Assembly: GCF_010729665.1 (NCBI RefSeq)
Contig: NZ_AP022610.1
Span: forward strand, 2,666,001 to 2,730,000
From: Mycolicibacterium madagascariense
GTDB lineage: Bacteria > Actinomycetota > Actinomycetes > Mycobacteriales > Mycobacteriaceae
DNA: 64,000 nt
Direction: 5' to 3'
Part shown: piece after piece, positions 33,701 through 45,267 of the stretch
How positions within the stretch are numbered: position 1 is the stretch's first letter
Layout: each line of letters begins with the position of its first letter
Translations under genes and position numbers: made by a program
Notes under the pieces: model-generated
What the model was told of the DNA's origin: nothing
The model's input: the letters and a program-made list of their open reading frames with translations, nothing else
Databases searched by the model: none

Positions 33701-33729
33701 CTGACTTAGGTCAACCTAACCCGTAAAAT
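33701..33729 (+). promoter_or_regulatory. Promoter with DtxR/IdeR-like palindrome in its spacer
   Basis: CTGACT (33701-33706), a 17-bp spacer and TAAAAT (33724-33729) form a good promoter. The spacer contains the perfect 14-bp palindrome TTAGGTCAACCTAA (33706-33719), whose half-sites TTAGGT/ACCTAA are those of iron- and manganese-dependent DtxR-family boxes. Against the 19-bp IdeR consensus the match is 13 of 19. A repressor bound there would block RNA polymerase. The next start codon is the short ORF at 33784. Confidence 0.55.
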
Positions 33730-33783
33730 CGGGTCAGAGCCCAGCCATTCGGCGGGCCCCACCGCGAGAAAGAAGACGAGCGA

Positions 33784-33939
33784 ATGACTGCATTGCAGGA
33801 CTGGCTCAGCTTCGGCCCCGTCGATCAGAACGCCATCGTGCAGATGGTCTGCCGCCCGTTGCGCGCGGTATTGAACACCTCGGACGCCGAGGAGTGCGCC
33901 GAACTCAAGCTGATCAGCCCGGGCGTCGAGCGCTGCTGA
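33784..33939 (+). CDS. Small protein of 51 residues, unknown function
   Basis: The frame starts at ATG, MTALQDWLSFGPVDQNAIVQ, and ends in VERC. It contains three cysteines (23, 38 and the final residue 51), a Trp and mixed charge, with no signal peptide or membrane segment. A strong-looking promoter with a palindromic operator lies 55 bp upstream and a CRP-like site further up, which supports it being expressed. The ribosome binding site is weak (GAAAGAAG about 10 nt upstream). It stops 4 bp before the convergent exporter gene ends. I do not recognise the family. Confidence 0.6.
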   Translation: MTALQDWLSFGPVDQNAIVQMVCRPLRAVLNTSDAEECAELKLISPGVERC

Positions 33940-33943
33940 GCCT

Positions 33944-35500
33944 TCAACCCCGAGCCGCGACCGGCTCCGTCGCGCTGTCGACGTCCTCGGCGTGCTGGTG
34001 CTTGGCCGTGATCAGCAGTCCGAGGACCGCTCCCACCACGCAGACGACCGTCGTGATGAAGAAGATCTGGCTGTACTGCATCGTGTAGGCCGCGCGCACG
34101 TTCGCCGCGAGTTGCGCGCCGATCTCCAACAGGTTGGTGCCCTTGGGTTTTGGCATCTCCGCCAGGTACTGGTTGAACTTGTAGAGACCCCAGGCGCTGA
34201 GGGAGGCCAAGCCGATCAGCATGCCGACCATGCGGGCGACCACGACCGAGGCCGACGCGATGCCGTGCTGGGCGGACGGCACGGCCCGCAGCGTCGCCGA
34301 CGTCAGCGGTCCGATGACGAGCCCGAGGCCGACGCCGGCGAGCACCAGGTCGGTGTCGAACGTCGGCAACTGAACGAACCCGAGGTCGTGGTGGGCGGAC
34401 AGGACGTTGACGGTCCAGTGCGACACCAGCCAGTAGCCGAACGCGGCGATCAGGAGTCCGACGAACGCCATGATGCGATCGCCGATCCGGGTGGCGAGCC
34501 ACCCGCCGATCACCGCGCCGACGGGAAGGGCCCCGAGAAACCACAGCAGCAGGAAGAGGGTTTCGTTCTGCGGCTTGCTCAGCACGCCCTGGCCGAAGAG
34601 CTCGACGTTGACCAGCGTGACCATCAGCGCGGCGCCCGTGCACAGCGACGCGCCGAGGGCGGCGAGGAACGGCAGGAACTTCACCCCGACCGGGTCGATC
34701 AGCTTGGTCTTGGCGAACTTCTCCCAGACGAAGAAGGCGATGGCCGCGACGAGCGCCGCGCCCAGGACGGGCAAGCCCCAACTGGGGAAGACCTGCTTGC
34801 CGTCCGGCGACGGGTTGTACATGCCGAACACGACGAGCCCGAGCGTCAGCGCCAGCAGCACCCCGCCGATGACGTCGACCTTCTCGCGCGGTCCGTCGTC
34901 GTCGCGCGACGGCAGGCTGAACTGGATCATCACCATCGCGATGATCGCCAGCGGCACGTTGATCCAGAACACGTCGCGCCAGGTGCTCAGCGCCGCCACC
35001 ACCGCGACGCCGTAGAGCGGGCCCAGCACGCTGCCGAGCTCCTGCGCCGCGCCGATGCCGCCCAGCACGGCGGCCCGGTTGCGCTCGGCCCACAGGTCCG
35101 CGGCGAGGGCCAGCGTCACCGGCAGCAGCGCACCGCTGGCCGCGCCCTGGATGGTCCGGCCGATCACCATCGTGAACACGTCGTCGGACAGCGCCGTCAC
35201 GACCGAACCGACGGCGAACGCGGCCAGGCTCGACTGCAGCACCAGCTTGCGGCCGAAGCGGTCGGAGGCGCGGCCCAGCAGGGGCATCGCGGCGATGTAG
35301 CCCAGCAGGTACATCGTGATGATCGGGGTGACCCGCTGAATCTGATTCAGCGAGATCCCGATGTCCTTCATGATGTCGTTGATGATCGAGATGACGACAT
35401 ACGTGTCGAGCGCGCCGAGCAGCACGGCGAGCCCGGCCGCGGTGATCGCGATCCGCCGGTTGGAGGCCTTGGGCTCGGCGGCGCTGTGGGCGGCTGCCAT
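33944..35500 (-). CDS. MFS triacylglyceride/multidrug exporter (P55, Rv1410 family)
   Basis: A 518-residue major facilitator with about 14 hydrophobic segments, the same length as M. tuberculosis P55. Motif A reads [10 protein letters not shown] between helices 2 and 3, and the D-Y in LGALDTYVV of helix 1 is typical of the drug:H+ antiporter-2 group. In mycobacteria P55 and LprG act together to move triacylglycerides and lipoglycans to the outer envelope and affect drug resistance. The ATG overlaps the lprG stop (TAATG), so the pair is translationally coupled. An N-terminal extension of the frame beyond 35500 is only antisense-like. Confidence 0.93.
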   Translation of the reverse strand: MAAAHSAAEPKASNRRIAITAAGLAVLLGALDTYVVISIINDIMKDIGISLNQIQRVTPIITMYLLGYIAAMPLLGRASDRFGRKLVLQSSLAAFAVGSVVTALSDDVFTMVIGRTIQGAASGALLPVTLALAADLWAERNRAAVLGGIGAAQELGSVLGPLYGVAVVAALSTWRDVFWINVPLAIIAMVMIQFSLPSRDDDGPREKVDVIGGVLLALTLGLVVFGMYNPSPDGKQVFPSWGLPVLGAALVAAIAFFVWEKFAKTKLIDPVGVKFLPFLAALGASLCTGAALMVTLVNVELFGQGVLSKPQNETLFLLLWFLGALPVGAVIGGWLATRIGDRIMAFVGLLIAAFGYWLVSHWTVNVLSAHHDLGFVQLPTFDTDLVLAGVGLGLVIGPLTSATLRAVPSAQHGIASASVVVARMVGMLIGLASLSAWGLYKFNQYLAEMPKPKGTNLLEIGAQLAANVRAAYTMQYSQIFFITTVVCVVGAVLGLLITAKHQHAEDVDSATEPVAARG

Positions 35501-36198
35501 TACGCGGCGGGCTTGGTGACGGTGACGGTCTTGCCCCAGTCGCTCAGCGTCATCTGCACGCTGTTGCCCTGAGACGGATCGAGCTTGGCCTGCACCAGAT
35601 CGTGGTCGCCGTCCTCCCTGATCCACGCGGTGGCCGGCACGTCGCCGGTGGCGCCGAGGTTGGCCAGGCCGTTGACGGCGTTCGCGGGGACGGTCCCGGT
35701 GATCTTCACGGTGCCCACGTCGTTCACCGTCTCGCGGCCCTCGGCCTTGGCGCCGGTGAACGTGGCGAGGATGTTGGCGAGCCCGACGTCGGGGTTGAGG
35801 ATCTTCGACACGTCGTAGATGTCGGCTGCGGGACCGAAGTTGGTGAAGCTGCCCGGAGTGAGTGCGCCGTAGAGGTTTCCGTCGGCGACGACGAAGTCGA
35901 CGTCCTTGAAGGTCTGGCCGAAGGCGATGATGCTGGCCTTGCCCTGGGCGGCGACCGCGGGGACGTTGGTCAGGTCACCGGTCAGCGTCTCGATCGGCAA
36001 CTGCTTGATGGTGCCGGTCACGTTGAGTTGGAGGTGGACGCTCTTCTGGGCCGCGGTGGTCTGCTGACTCTCCTTGAGCAACGTGGTCGCGTCGGGTAGC
36101 GGAGCGTCGGACTTCGGGGACGACGAGCTGCAACCTGCGATGACGAGGACTGCGGCGAGGAGGGAGAAGAGGACGGCAATGCGATGGCGCGTCTGCAT
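35500..36198 (-). CDS. lprG: Lipoprotein LprG
   Basis: A 232-residue cell-envelope lipoprotein that binds triacylated lipids in a hydrophobic pocket and carries lipids and lipoglycans across the periplasm. The signal peptide [23 protein letters not shown] ends in the lipobox IAGC with the lipidated Cys at 23. The mature part follows the LppX/LprAFG fold, for example [20 protein letters not shown] and [17 protein letters not shown]. It is cotranscribed with the MFS exporter. A -10-like TACCCT (complement of 36212-36217) lies just upstream. Confidence 0.95.
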   Translation of the reverse strand: MQTRHRIAVLFSLLAAVLVIAGCSSSSPKSDAPLPDATTLLKESQQTTAAQKSVHLQLNVTGTIKQLPIETLTGDLTNVPAVAAQGKASIIAFGQTFKDVDFVVADGNLYGALTPGSFTNFGPAADIYDVSKILNPDVGLANILATFTGAKAEGRETVNDVGTVKITGTVPANAVNGLANLGATGDVPATAWIREDGDHDLVQAKLDPSQGNSVQMTLSDWGKTVTVTKPAA

Positions 36199-36350
36199 GG
36201 TTGCATCGTAGAGGGTAGGGATGACGCGTTCGCGGGCCCGGGCATGCGCACGCGCTGCGCCGGGGTGGTCTGAGCTGGTCTTTCGGGTCGAGACGACGGC
36301 GTTCGCCAGGGCGGCCGGGCTGGTCGCGATGGTTCGCTCGCCGCACCGAC

Positions 36351-36356
36351 TAGCCT
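36351..36356 (+). promoter_or_regulatory. -10 box for a leaderless ribC transcript
   Basis: TAGCCT fits TANNNT and ends 7 nt before the ribC ATG at 36364, so the transcript should begin on the start codon. There is no Shine-Dalgarno before ribC, which agrees with this. No FMN riboswitch is present in the 165 bp between lprG and ribC. Confidence 0.55.
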
Positions 36357-36363
36357 GGTCGGC

Positions 36364-36960
36364 ATGTTCACCGGCATCGTCGAGGAGTTGGGCGAGATCG
36401 TCGGCAAGGAGGACCTGGCCGACGCCGCCCGGTTCGTGATCCGCGGTCCGATCGTGACCGCGGATGCCGGCCATGGCGACTCCATCGCGGTCAACGGCGT
36501 GTGTCTGACGGTCGTCGACGTGCTCGGCGACGGCGCCTTCACCGCCGACGTCATGGCCGAGACGCTCAACCGGTCCAGCCTCGCCGGCGTCGGCGTGGGC
36601 AGCCAGGTCAACCTCGAGCGGGCCGCCGCGCTGAACGGCAGGCTCGGGGGTCACATCGTGCAGGGTCACGTCGACGGCACCGGAACCGTGATCGCCAGGA
36701 CCCCGTCGGAGCACTGGGAGGTGGTGCGCGTCGCGCTGCCCGAGGCCGTGTCCCGCTACGTGGTGGAGAAGGGCTCGATCACCGTCGACGGCATCTCCCT
36801 GACGGTGTCGGGGTTGGGCGAGGACTGGTTCGAGGTCTCGCTGATTCCGACGACGCTGCAGCTGACCACGTTGGGGCGGGCCGCGGTGGGCACCCCGGTC
36901 AACCTCGAGGTCGACGTCATCGCCAAGTACGTCGAACGTCTCCTCGCGCACCGGGGCTGA
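36364..36960 (+). CDS. ribC: Riboflavin synthase alpha chain
   Basis: Dismutates two 6,7-dimethyl-8-ribityllumazines to riboflavin. The 198 residues show two homologous barrels, the first beginning MFTGIVEELG and carrying VNGVCLTV, the second starting GGHIVQGHVDGTG and carrying SITVDGISLTV. DVMAETLNRSSL links them. The gene has a leaderless-type start. It stands 139 bp before ribBA; that gap holds no supported gene. Confidence 0.96.
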   Translation: MFTGIVEELGEIVGKEDLADAARFVIRGPIVTADAGHGDSIAVNGVCLTVVDVLGDGAFTADVMAETLNRSSLAGVGVGSQVNLERAAALNGRLGGHIVQGHVDGTGTVIARTPSEHWEVVRVALPEAVSRYVVEKGSITVDGISLTVSGLGEDWFEVSLIPTTLQLTTLGRAAVGTPVNLEVDVIAKYVERLLAHRG

Positions 36961-37099
36961 GTCGCCGGAATCGACGGCGGGGCGCGGGTGCGTCCGGAGC
37001 GGGCAATAACCGGACGCCGCGTTTGGTTCATACTGTTGGACATATCTGTGGACGTCGCAGGGCTCGAAGGTCCCGACCGGGACGGCAAGGGTGGCAGGG

Positions 37100-39354
<2,255 letters not shown>

Positions 39355-39380
<26 letters not shown>

Positions 39381-39831
39381 GCTCCTGGGACGGGGCCGAC
39401 GCGTCGACGACCCCGAAGCCCAGCTCCTCGTAGACCCCGCGGGCTGCGGCGTTGGCGGCGTCGACGCGCAGCGTGACGAACCGCACGCGCTGGGTGCGCG
39501 CCCAATCGATGGCGGCGGTCACCAGCTGATGTCCCAGCCCGCGGCCGCGCATCCCGGGTTCCAGCCACAGCGAGTACAGGTAGACCGAGTCCACGCTCTG
39601 ACGCTGGGCGCCGATGAGCCCGACGAGGTGGTCGTCCAGGCGCACCGCGAACTGGGCGTGGGCGCGCAGCCGTCGGCGCCACTGCGCGGCGGTGAACACG
39701 ACCTCCTGGCGGTACTGCTGATCATGGGTGCCCAGGGTGTCGTCCAGCGCGCGAAGTCGGAGCGTGGCGAACACGCGCCAGTCCGATTCGGCGAGTCGGG
39801 TAACCGTTGGGGCACTCATGCGGCGTCGCAT
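39355..39831 (-). CDS. GNAT family N-acetyltransferase
   Basis: A 158-residue single-domain GNAT. The acetyl-CoA loop reads MRGRGLGHQLVTAAIDWA (R-x-x-G-x-G type), preceded by the strand VYLYSLWLEPG, and the C-terminal NAAARGVYEELGF is the usual last helix. The acceptor is unknown. The first ATG gives MRRRMSAPTV; the second, at 39819, may be the real one. It diverges from the murL-like operon with 35 bp between starts, so the two may share control. Confidence 0.82.
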
Positions 39832-39857
39832 GACTCCTTCACGCAGTACGGTAGAAT
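39830..39857 (+). promoter_or_regulatory. Promoter of the three-gene murL/murD2-like operon
   Basis: ATGACT (39830-39835) and TAGAAT (39852-39857), spaced by 16 bp, fit a sigma-A-type promoter. Transcription would start at 39864-39867, at or just before the GTG at 39867, so the message is probably leaderless. The -35 overlaps the start codon of the divergent GNAT gene. Confidence 0.5.
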
Positions 39858-39866
39858 TCGCAGATA

Positions 39867-40604
39867 GTGACCCATTTTCGCACGTCGGTGACCGCTCCGG
39901 AAACCGACTCCTCCCAGTTGTGCGCGACGCAGCTCATCGTCCGTCCCGGGACCCTGCCGACGCTCGTGTTCCCCGTCGTCGGCGGCCGTCCACCCGACGT
40001 CGACGAGGCGTGGCGGTATCTCGCCGAACCCGCGGAGTTCTTCGGTGTCGCGATGCCGGACCGGTCGGATCTCGCGACCGCGCTGGCGGGTGCGTCCACC
40101 GCGGCGGCGACCGCCATCACCGTGACGCTGACCGACACCGCCATCCTGGTGTCCCGCGCGCCGGTGACGCCGTGGCAACCGGTGCCCGTGTTCGTCGCGG
40201 GTGACGCGTCGGTGCCGCACGCGCATCTGGCCACCGATCCCTGGTGGCGGAGGATGGCCGCCCGGACCACCAGCAGGGGCGAGCTGGATCAGCGCGAGCG
40301 CTTGCTGAACGAGCGCGGCTACGCCGACGGGTTGTGCGGCGGCGTACCTCTACTCGGCGCGCTGGTGTGCCAGACCCCCGACGGCGCGGTCGGCGTCGAC
40401 AACCCCGAGCCGACGTCGATCCTCGACCAGTTGACCCGCTGCGGTGCCCTGGCCGGGGTCGAGCGGGTCGCTGCGTGTCCCCCCGACGCCGAGCGGGTCT
40501 GGTGGGTGTCGCCACGCTTCGAGACCCACCCGGTGGCCGAGGTCGCCGGTGCGGCGTTCCCGGTCGACGCCGACACGGTCCCGTCGTTCGCGAGGTGGTC
40601 GTGA
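39867..40604 (+). CDS. Unknown protein, first gene of the murL/murD2-like operon
   Basis: A 245-residue soluble protein that I do not recognise with certainty. It has no signal peptide, no membrane helix and, unusually, no lysine at all. The C-terminal half (RMAARTTSRGELDQRERLLNERGYADGL, then GALVCQTPDGAVGVDNPEPTSILDQL) faintly recalls class IV aminotransferases such as aminodeoxychorismate lyase, but a PLP-binding lysine is impossible here, so if related it would not be a PLP enzyme. GTG at 39867 is the start. The end overlaps the PP-loop gene (GTGA), so it is expected to work with the two following enzymes. Confidence 0.6.
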   Translation: MTHFRTSVTAPETDSSQLCATQLIVRPGTLPTLVFPVVGGRPPDVDEAWRYLAEPAEFFGVAMPDRSDLATALAGASTAAATAITVTLTDTAILVSRAPVTPWQPVPVFVAGDASVPHAHLATDPWWRRMAARTTSRGELDQRERLLNERGYADGLCGGVPLLGALVCQTPDGAVGVDNPEPTSILDQLTRCGALAGVERVAACPPDAERVWWVSPRFETHPVAEVAGAAFPVDADTVPSFARWS

Positions 40605-41929
40605 ACCCGTTCGATCCAACGTCCTTCCGCGCCATGACGATCGACGGCTGGGAAGTGAGCTCCGACGGCACGTTCAGCGCCCACTTCACCCTGCGCGGTG
40701 ACCGTGACGAGTCGTTCACCGAGGTCGTCGAGTTCGGCCCGGCGCTCGGCGGGCGCACCCCGGATGACCGGCTGCTGCGGTTGCTGGCGCTGACCTGTTC
40801 GCCGAGCTACTACAAGGCGGCCGCCCCGCCCGCCATCGAGATCGCCTTTCCCACCACCGGATTCGAGCGGCACTACCTCAGCGAGCTGATCGCCGGGGGG
40901 CTGGGGGAGTTCGCCTATCGCAACGGGCTGCCGGCCGCGCTTACGCCGGTGATCAGCGGTGCCGAGGCCGACGTGGCGGTCGGTCCCGCCGACGGCTGGG
41001 ACCCCGAGGCCGCACCGCTGGTGCCCGTCGGCGGAGGCAAGGACTCCGTCGTGACCATCGAGGCGCTCAAGCGGCACGGGTTCCACCCGATGCTGTTCAG
41101 CGTCAACGAGTTCGACCCCATCGACCGCTGCATCGCGATCAGCGGGCTCGACAGCGTGCGGGTGCGGCGCCGGATCGACCGCAGGCTGATCGAGGCCAAC
41201 GCGCGGGGCGCCCACAACGGGCACGTGCCGGTCACGGCGATCAACAGCGTCATCGGTCTCGTCGTCGCCGATGCGAACGGCCTCGGGCCCGTCGTCCTGT
41301 CCAACGAGCGGTCCTCCAACGTGGGCAACGTGACGTGGGAGGGGCGCGACGTCAACCACCAGTGGTCGAAGAGCATCTCCTACGAGACCTTGCTGCGAGA
41401 CACGTTGGCGGCCTACGGGTTCGATCCGGATCGCTACTTCTCGCTGTTGCGTCCGCTGTCGGAATCCGAGATCGCCGACCGCTTCCGCAGCAGCCCGCAG
41501 TACTTCCGCGACTTCATCAGCTGCAACCGGCCCTTCGCGATCGACGCGGGCCGCCGCGGGGCGACCTGGTGCGGCCACTGCCCGAAGTGCCTGTTCGTCT
41601 ACGGCCTGATGGCGCCGCGACTCGGCCGCGCCGAGGTGTCGGCGATCTTCGGCCACGACCTCTACGCCGAGACGGACAATCGGCCCGGTTTCGAGGACAT
41701 CGTCGGCCTCGGGGTGCACAAGCCCTTCGAATGCGTCGGCGAGTACTACGAGGCCGCGCAGTCACTCCTCGACGTGCTCGACGACGATGCGTGGTCCGGC
41801 GTGCCGCTGGTCGAGGAATTCCGTTCGCGCCGTGACGAACTCGAGAAGGTCGCCGCCGGCGCCGACGACGGCGGCAGCGCGGTCGACTACGTGCCCGACC
41901 GGTACCGCGGCGCGCTGGCCGCGACGTGA
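40601..41929 (+). CDS. murL: MurL-like PP-loop protein (putative UDP-MurNAc-L-Ala-L-Glu epimerase)
   Basis: A 442-residue protein with a PP-loop, VPVGGGKDSVVTIEAL (G144-S149), the signature of enzymes that split ATP to AMP and PPi. Further conserved-looking parts are NERSSNVGNVTWEGRDVNHQWSKS and a CxxCxxC cluster, WCGHCPKCLF (C324, C327, C330). It overlaps a MurD2-type ligase. In Xanthomonas oryzae, as I recall, MurL uses ATP (giving AMP and PPi) to epimerise the terminal L-Glu of UDP-MurNAc-L-Ala-L-Glu made by MurD2, and the genes are adjacent; homologues occur in some actinobacteria. The name here is by that pairing and motif match, not by alignment. Confidence 0.7.
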   Translation: MNPFDPTSFRAMTIDGWEVSSDGTFSAHFTLRGDRDESFTEVVEFGPALGGRTPDDRLLRLLALTCSPSYYKAAAPPAIEIAFPTTGFERHYLSELIAGGLGEFAYRNGLPAALTPVISGAEADVAVGPADGWDPEAAPLVPVGGGKDSVVTIEALKRHGFHPMLFSVNEFDPIDRCIAISGLDSVRVRRRIDRRLIEANARGAHNGHVPVTAINSVIGLVVADANGLGPVVLSNERSSNVGNVTWEGRDVNHQWSKSISYETLLRDTLAAYGFDPDRYFSLLRPLSESEIADRFRSSPQYFRDFISCNRPFAIDAGRRGATWCGHCPKCLFVYGLMAPRLGRAEVSAIFGHDLYAETDNRPGFEDIVGLGVHKPFECVGEYYEAAQSLLDVLDDDAWSGVPLVEEFRSRRDELEKVAAGADDGGSAVDYVPDRYRGALAAT

Positions 41930-43263
41930 CACCGCCACCGTCCGACCTCGCGGGGCTGACGGTCGGCATCTGGGGTTTCGGGCGCGAGGGCGTCTCCGTC
42001 GCCAGGACCGCCGCCGCGGCGGGTGCCGCGCGCATCGAAGCCGTCGACGACGCCGGCCGCCTTCCCTTCGAGGAGCCCGAGGGCATCGACGGTCTCGTGG
42101 TGTACCGCGGCCCCGAGCACCTCGACCGGCTCGGCGAGTGCGACGTCGTCTTCGTCAGCCCCGGGGTGCCGTGGCGCCAGCCTGTCTTCGAGGCGTTGCG
42201 CGGATCGGGCATCCGGGTCACCAGCGCGGCGGACTGGTTCATGGCCCGCCACGGCGCGGCGACGATCGGCGTCACCGGCACCAAGGGCAAGAGCACGACC
42301 GCGTCGTTCCTCGGGCACCTGCTGACCGGGATGGGGGTCGACACCGTCGTGGCGGGCAACATCGGCACGCCGCTGTCAGACCTGGCGCCCGCCCCGGACG
42401 CCGTGGTCGTGGCGGAGCTGTCCAGTCAGCAGGCGGCGCTGCTGACCACCTCGCCGGCGGTCGCGGTGATCACGAATCTCTACCAGGACCACCTGGACTG
42501 GCACGGCGACCGCGACGAGTACTACCTGGCCAAGGCCAACGTGTTTCGCCGCGGCGCCCGCACGCTGGTCACGACCCCCGAGGTGGTCGGCGCGCTCGAC
42601 CGTCTCGGCGTCGCACCCCCGCAGGACCGGCTGCGGCTCGTCGACCCCGCCTCGGTGCGCGCCACGCCCGCGGGCGACGGCCGATCGGTGATGACCTACG
42701 AGCACAACCGCATCAACGGTGCGCTGGCCGCGGCCGCCGCCGAGGAGGTCCTCGGCAGGCCGGTTTCACCGTCGGAGTTCGACGCCGCCGTGCTCGGCTA
42801 CGGGGGTCTGCCGCACCGCCTACAGACGGTGCGCACCACGGGACGCATCCGGTGGATCGACGACACCCTGGCGACGACGGGGGAGAGCGTGACCGCCGCC
42901 CTGCGGGCGATGGATCCGGCCGAGCACGTCGCGCTGATCGTCGGCGGGCTGGACCGGGCGCTGAACTACGACCAGCTCGACGCCTACCTGCGCAGCGGGG
43001 CCCGCCGGGTGTCGCTCATCCAGGCGCCGACGAATGGCGTCGCGATCGGCCGGGGGTTCGCCGCGGACCATCCGTCGCGGACCCACGTGGTCTCCGGACT
43101 CCGGGAGGCCGTGCGCACCGCCGCGGCGCTGCCCGACGTCGACGTCGTGCTGCTGTCGCCGGGGGCGGCCAGCTACGACCTGTTCGCCAACTACGCCGCC
43201 AAGGGCGCCGCGTTCTGCGCCTACGTGGACGACCTCGTGACCGGCGTCGGCGGCCCCAACTAA
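41926..43263 (+). CDS. murD2: Mur ligase, MurD2-like (putative UDP-MurNAc-L-Ala:L-Glu ligase)
   Basis: A 445-residue Mur ligase with Walker A GVTGTKGKSTT (about 115-125), AELSSQQ, YQDHLDWHGDRDEYYLAKANVF with K203 at the carbamylated-lysine position, and HNRINGALAA. Two blocks differ from ordinary MurD. DSKATN is replaced by DDTLATT (312-318), and the GGDGK-type loop by VGGLDRALNY (339-348); MurD2, which adds L- rather than D-glutamate, has DSISTT and VGGHDRGLDW as I remember it. That and the overlap with the MurL-like gene argue for MurD2. Canonical murD is expected elsewhere in the cell-division cluster. GTG at 41926 overlaps the previous stop. Confidence 0.78.
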   Translation: MTPPPSDLAGLTVGIWGFGREGVSVARTAAAAGAARIEAVDDAGRLPFEEPEGIDGLVVYRGPEHLDRLGECDVVFVSPGVPWRQPVFEALRGSGIRVTSAADWFMARHGAATIGVTGTKGKSTTASFLGHLLTGMGVDTVVAGNIGTPLSDLAPAPDAVVVAELSSQQAALLTTSPAVAVITNLYQDHLDWHGDRDEYYLAKANVFRRGARTLVTTPEVVGALDRLGVAPPQDRLRLVDPASVRATPAGDGRSVMTYEHNRINGALAAAAAEEVLGRPVSPSEFDAAVLGYGGLPHRLQTVRTTGRIRWIDDTLATTGESVTAALRAMDPAEHVALIVGGLDRALNYDQLDAYLRSGARRVSLIQAPTNGVAIGRGFAADHPSRTHVVSGLREAVRTAAALPDVDVVLLSPGAASYDLFANYAAKGAAFCAYVDDLVTGVGGPN

Positions 43264-43272
43264 CCTGTAATC

Positions 43273-45267
43273 GTGCCCGATCCCGCGACCTACCGGCCTG
43301 CGCCGGGCTCGATACCCGTCGAGCCCGGCGTATACCGATTCCGCGATCCGCACGGCAGGGTGATCTACGTCGGCAAGGCGAAGAGCCTGCGCAGCCGGCT
43401 CAACTCCTACTTCGCCGATCTGTCCGGGCTGGCGCCGCGCACCCGGCAGATGGTGATGACGGCGGGCAGCGTCGAGTGGACGGTCGTCGGCACCGAAGTC
43501 GAAGCGCTGCAACTGGAATACAACTGGATCAAGGAATTCGACCCGCGGTTCAACATCCGCTACCGCGACGACAAGTCCTACCCGGTGCTGGCGGTGACGC
43601 TCAACGAGGAGTACCCGCGGCTGTTCGTCTACCGCGGCCCGCGTCGCAAGGGCGTGCGGTACTTCGGCCCCTACTCCCATGCCTGGGCGATCCGCGAGAC
43701 GCTCGACCTGCTCACCAGGGTCTTCCCGGCCCGCACGTGTTCCAACGGAGTCTTCAAGCGGCACAATCAGATTGGCCGACCCTGCCTGCTCGGCTACATC
43801 GACAAGTGCTCGGCGCCGTGCGTCGGTCGGGTCTCGGCCGAGGAGCACCGCAGGATCGTGCTGGACTTCTGCGACTTCCTGGCGGGCAAGACCGACCGGT
43901 TGGCCCGCGACATGGAACAGCAGATGAACGCCGCCGCCGCGGAGCTCGACTTCGAGCGCGCCGCCCGGCTGCGCGACGACATCGGCGCGCTCAAGCGGGC
44001 GCTGGAGAAGCAGACGGTGGTGTTCGGCGACGGCACCGACGCCGACGTGGTCGCCTTCGCCGACGACGAGCTCGAGGCCGCCGTGCAGGTGTTCCACGTC
44101 CGCGGCGGCCGGGTCCGCGGCCAGCGCGGCTGGGTGGTCGAGAAATCCGGTGAGCCAGGCAAATCCGGTCAGGAGCACCTGGTGGAACAGTTCCTCACGC
44201 AGTTCTACGGCGACCAGGCCGAGCTGGGTGGCGCCGCGGACGACGCCACCAACCTCGTCCCGAGGCAGGTGCTGGTTCCGGTGCTGCCGGACAACGCCGA
44301 GGAACTCGAGACGTGGCTGTGCGAGCTGCGCGGCTCCAAGGTGCAGATCCGGGTGCCGGTGCGCGGTGACAAGCGCGCGCTCGCCGAGACGGTGCACCGC
44401 AACGCGAAGGAGGCGCTGCAGCAGCACAAGCTCAAGCGGGCGGGGGACTTCAACGCCAGATCCGAAGCGCTGCAGAACATCCAGGAATTCCTGGGTCTGG
44501 CCGACGCCCCGCTGCGCATCGAGTGCATCGACATCAGCCACGTGCAGGGCACCGACGTGGTGGCCTCGCTGGTGGTGTTCGAGGACGGACTGCCCCGCAA
44601 GTCGGACTACCGGCACTACGCCATCCGGGAGGCCGCCGGTGACGGGCGCTCCGACGACGTCGCCTCCATCGCCGAGGTGACCCGGCGGCGCTTCGCCCGG
44701 CACGTAGCCGACGCTCAGGCGCCCGTCGTCGAGGACGGGAAGGCCCGACGCTTCGCCTACCCGCCCAACCTGTTCGTCGTCGACGGTGGCGCGCCGCAGG
44801 TGAACGCGGCCGCCGCCGTGCTCGACGAGCTCGGCGTCACCGACGTCGCGGTGATCGGGCTGGCCAAGCGGCTCGAGGAGGTGTGGGTGCCCGCCGAGGC
44901 CGATCCGGTGATCATGCCGCGCAACAGCGACGGGCTGTATCTGCTGCAGCGCGTGCGCGACGAGGCCCACCGCTTCGCCATCAGCTACCACCGCAGCAAG
45001 CGGTCCAAGCGGATGACCGCCTCGGCACTAGACTCCGTGCGGGGGCTGGGGGAGCACCGGCGCAAGGCGTTGGTGACGCACTTCGGGTCGGTGGCCCGGT
45101 TGAAGGACGCCAGCGTCGAGGAGATCACCTCGGTGCCGGGAATCGGGGTGGCCACGGCGAACGCCGTCCTGGAGGCGCTCGGGGTGCCTACGATCAGGGA
45201 CGAGGATTCAGCGATGACGGGCCAGGACATGACGATCAGCGAGCAGCCCGGGCAGGACCACGCGTGA
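43273..45267 (+). CDS. uvrC: Excinuclease ABC subunit C
   Basis: Makes the two incisions in nucleotide excision repair. In the 664 residues, the GIY-YIG domain is [31 protein letters not shown]. The UVR (UvrB-binding) motif is [24 protein letters not shown], and the RNase H-like second nuclease contains [21 protein letters not shown] and [14 protein letters not shown] helix-hairpin-helix, [19 protein letters not shown], follows. About 25 extra residues ([13 protein letters not shown] onwards) end it. GTG at 43273 is 9 bp after murD2, and the stop overlaps rapZ. Confidence 0.96.
   Translation: MPDPATYRPAPGSIPVEPGVYRFRDPHGRVIYVGKAKSLRSRLNSYFADLSGLAPRTRQMVMTAGSVEWTVVGTEVEALQLEYNWIKEFDPRFNIRYRDDKSYPVLAVTLNEEYPRLFVYRGPRRKGVRYFGPYSHAWAIRETLDLLTRVFPARTCSNGVFKRHNQIGRPCLLGYIDKCSAPCVGRVSAEEHRRIVLDFCDFLAGKTDRLARDMEQQMNAAAAELDFERAARLRDDIGALKRALEKQTVVFGDGTDADVVAFADDELEAAVQVFHVRGGRVRGQRGWVVEKSGEPGKSGQEHLVEQFLTQFYGDQAELGGAADDATNLVPRQVLVPVLPDNAEELETWLCELRGSKVQIRVPVRGDKRALAETVHRNAKEALQQHKLKRAGDFNARSEALQNIQEFLGLADAPLRIECIDISHVQGTDVVASLVVFEDGLPRKSDYRHYAIREAAGDGRSDDVASIAEVTRRRFARHVADAQAPVVEDGKARRFAYPPNLFVVDGGAPQVNAAAAVLDELGVTDVAVIGLAKRLEEVWVPAEADPVIMPRNSDGLYLLQRVRDEAHRFAISYHRSKRSKRMTASALDSVRGLGEHRRKALVTHFGSVARLKDASVEEITSVPGIGVATANAVLEALGVPTIRDEDSAMTGQDMTISEQPGQDHA

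Noticed and set aside
36199..36363. FMN riboswitch before ribC
   Set aside because: No conserved RFN core was seen, and the -10 box places the transcript start on the ATG.
40601..41929. tRNA-modifying or asparagine-synthase-like PP-loop enzyme
   Set aside because: It has the PP-loop and a CxxCxxC cluster but no amidotransferase or THUMP domain, and the overlap with a Mur ligase favours a MurL-type role.
41926..43263. Canonical MurD
   Set aside because: The DSKATN and GGDGK-type blocks are altered in the MurD2 direction, the gene is outside a division-gene cluster, and it is fused operonically to a PP-loop protein. Not fully excluded without alignment.
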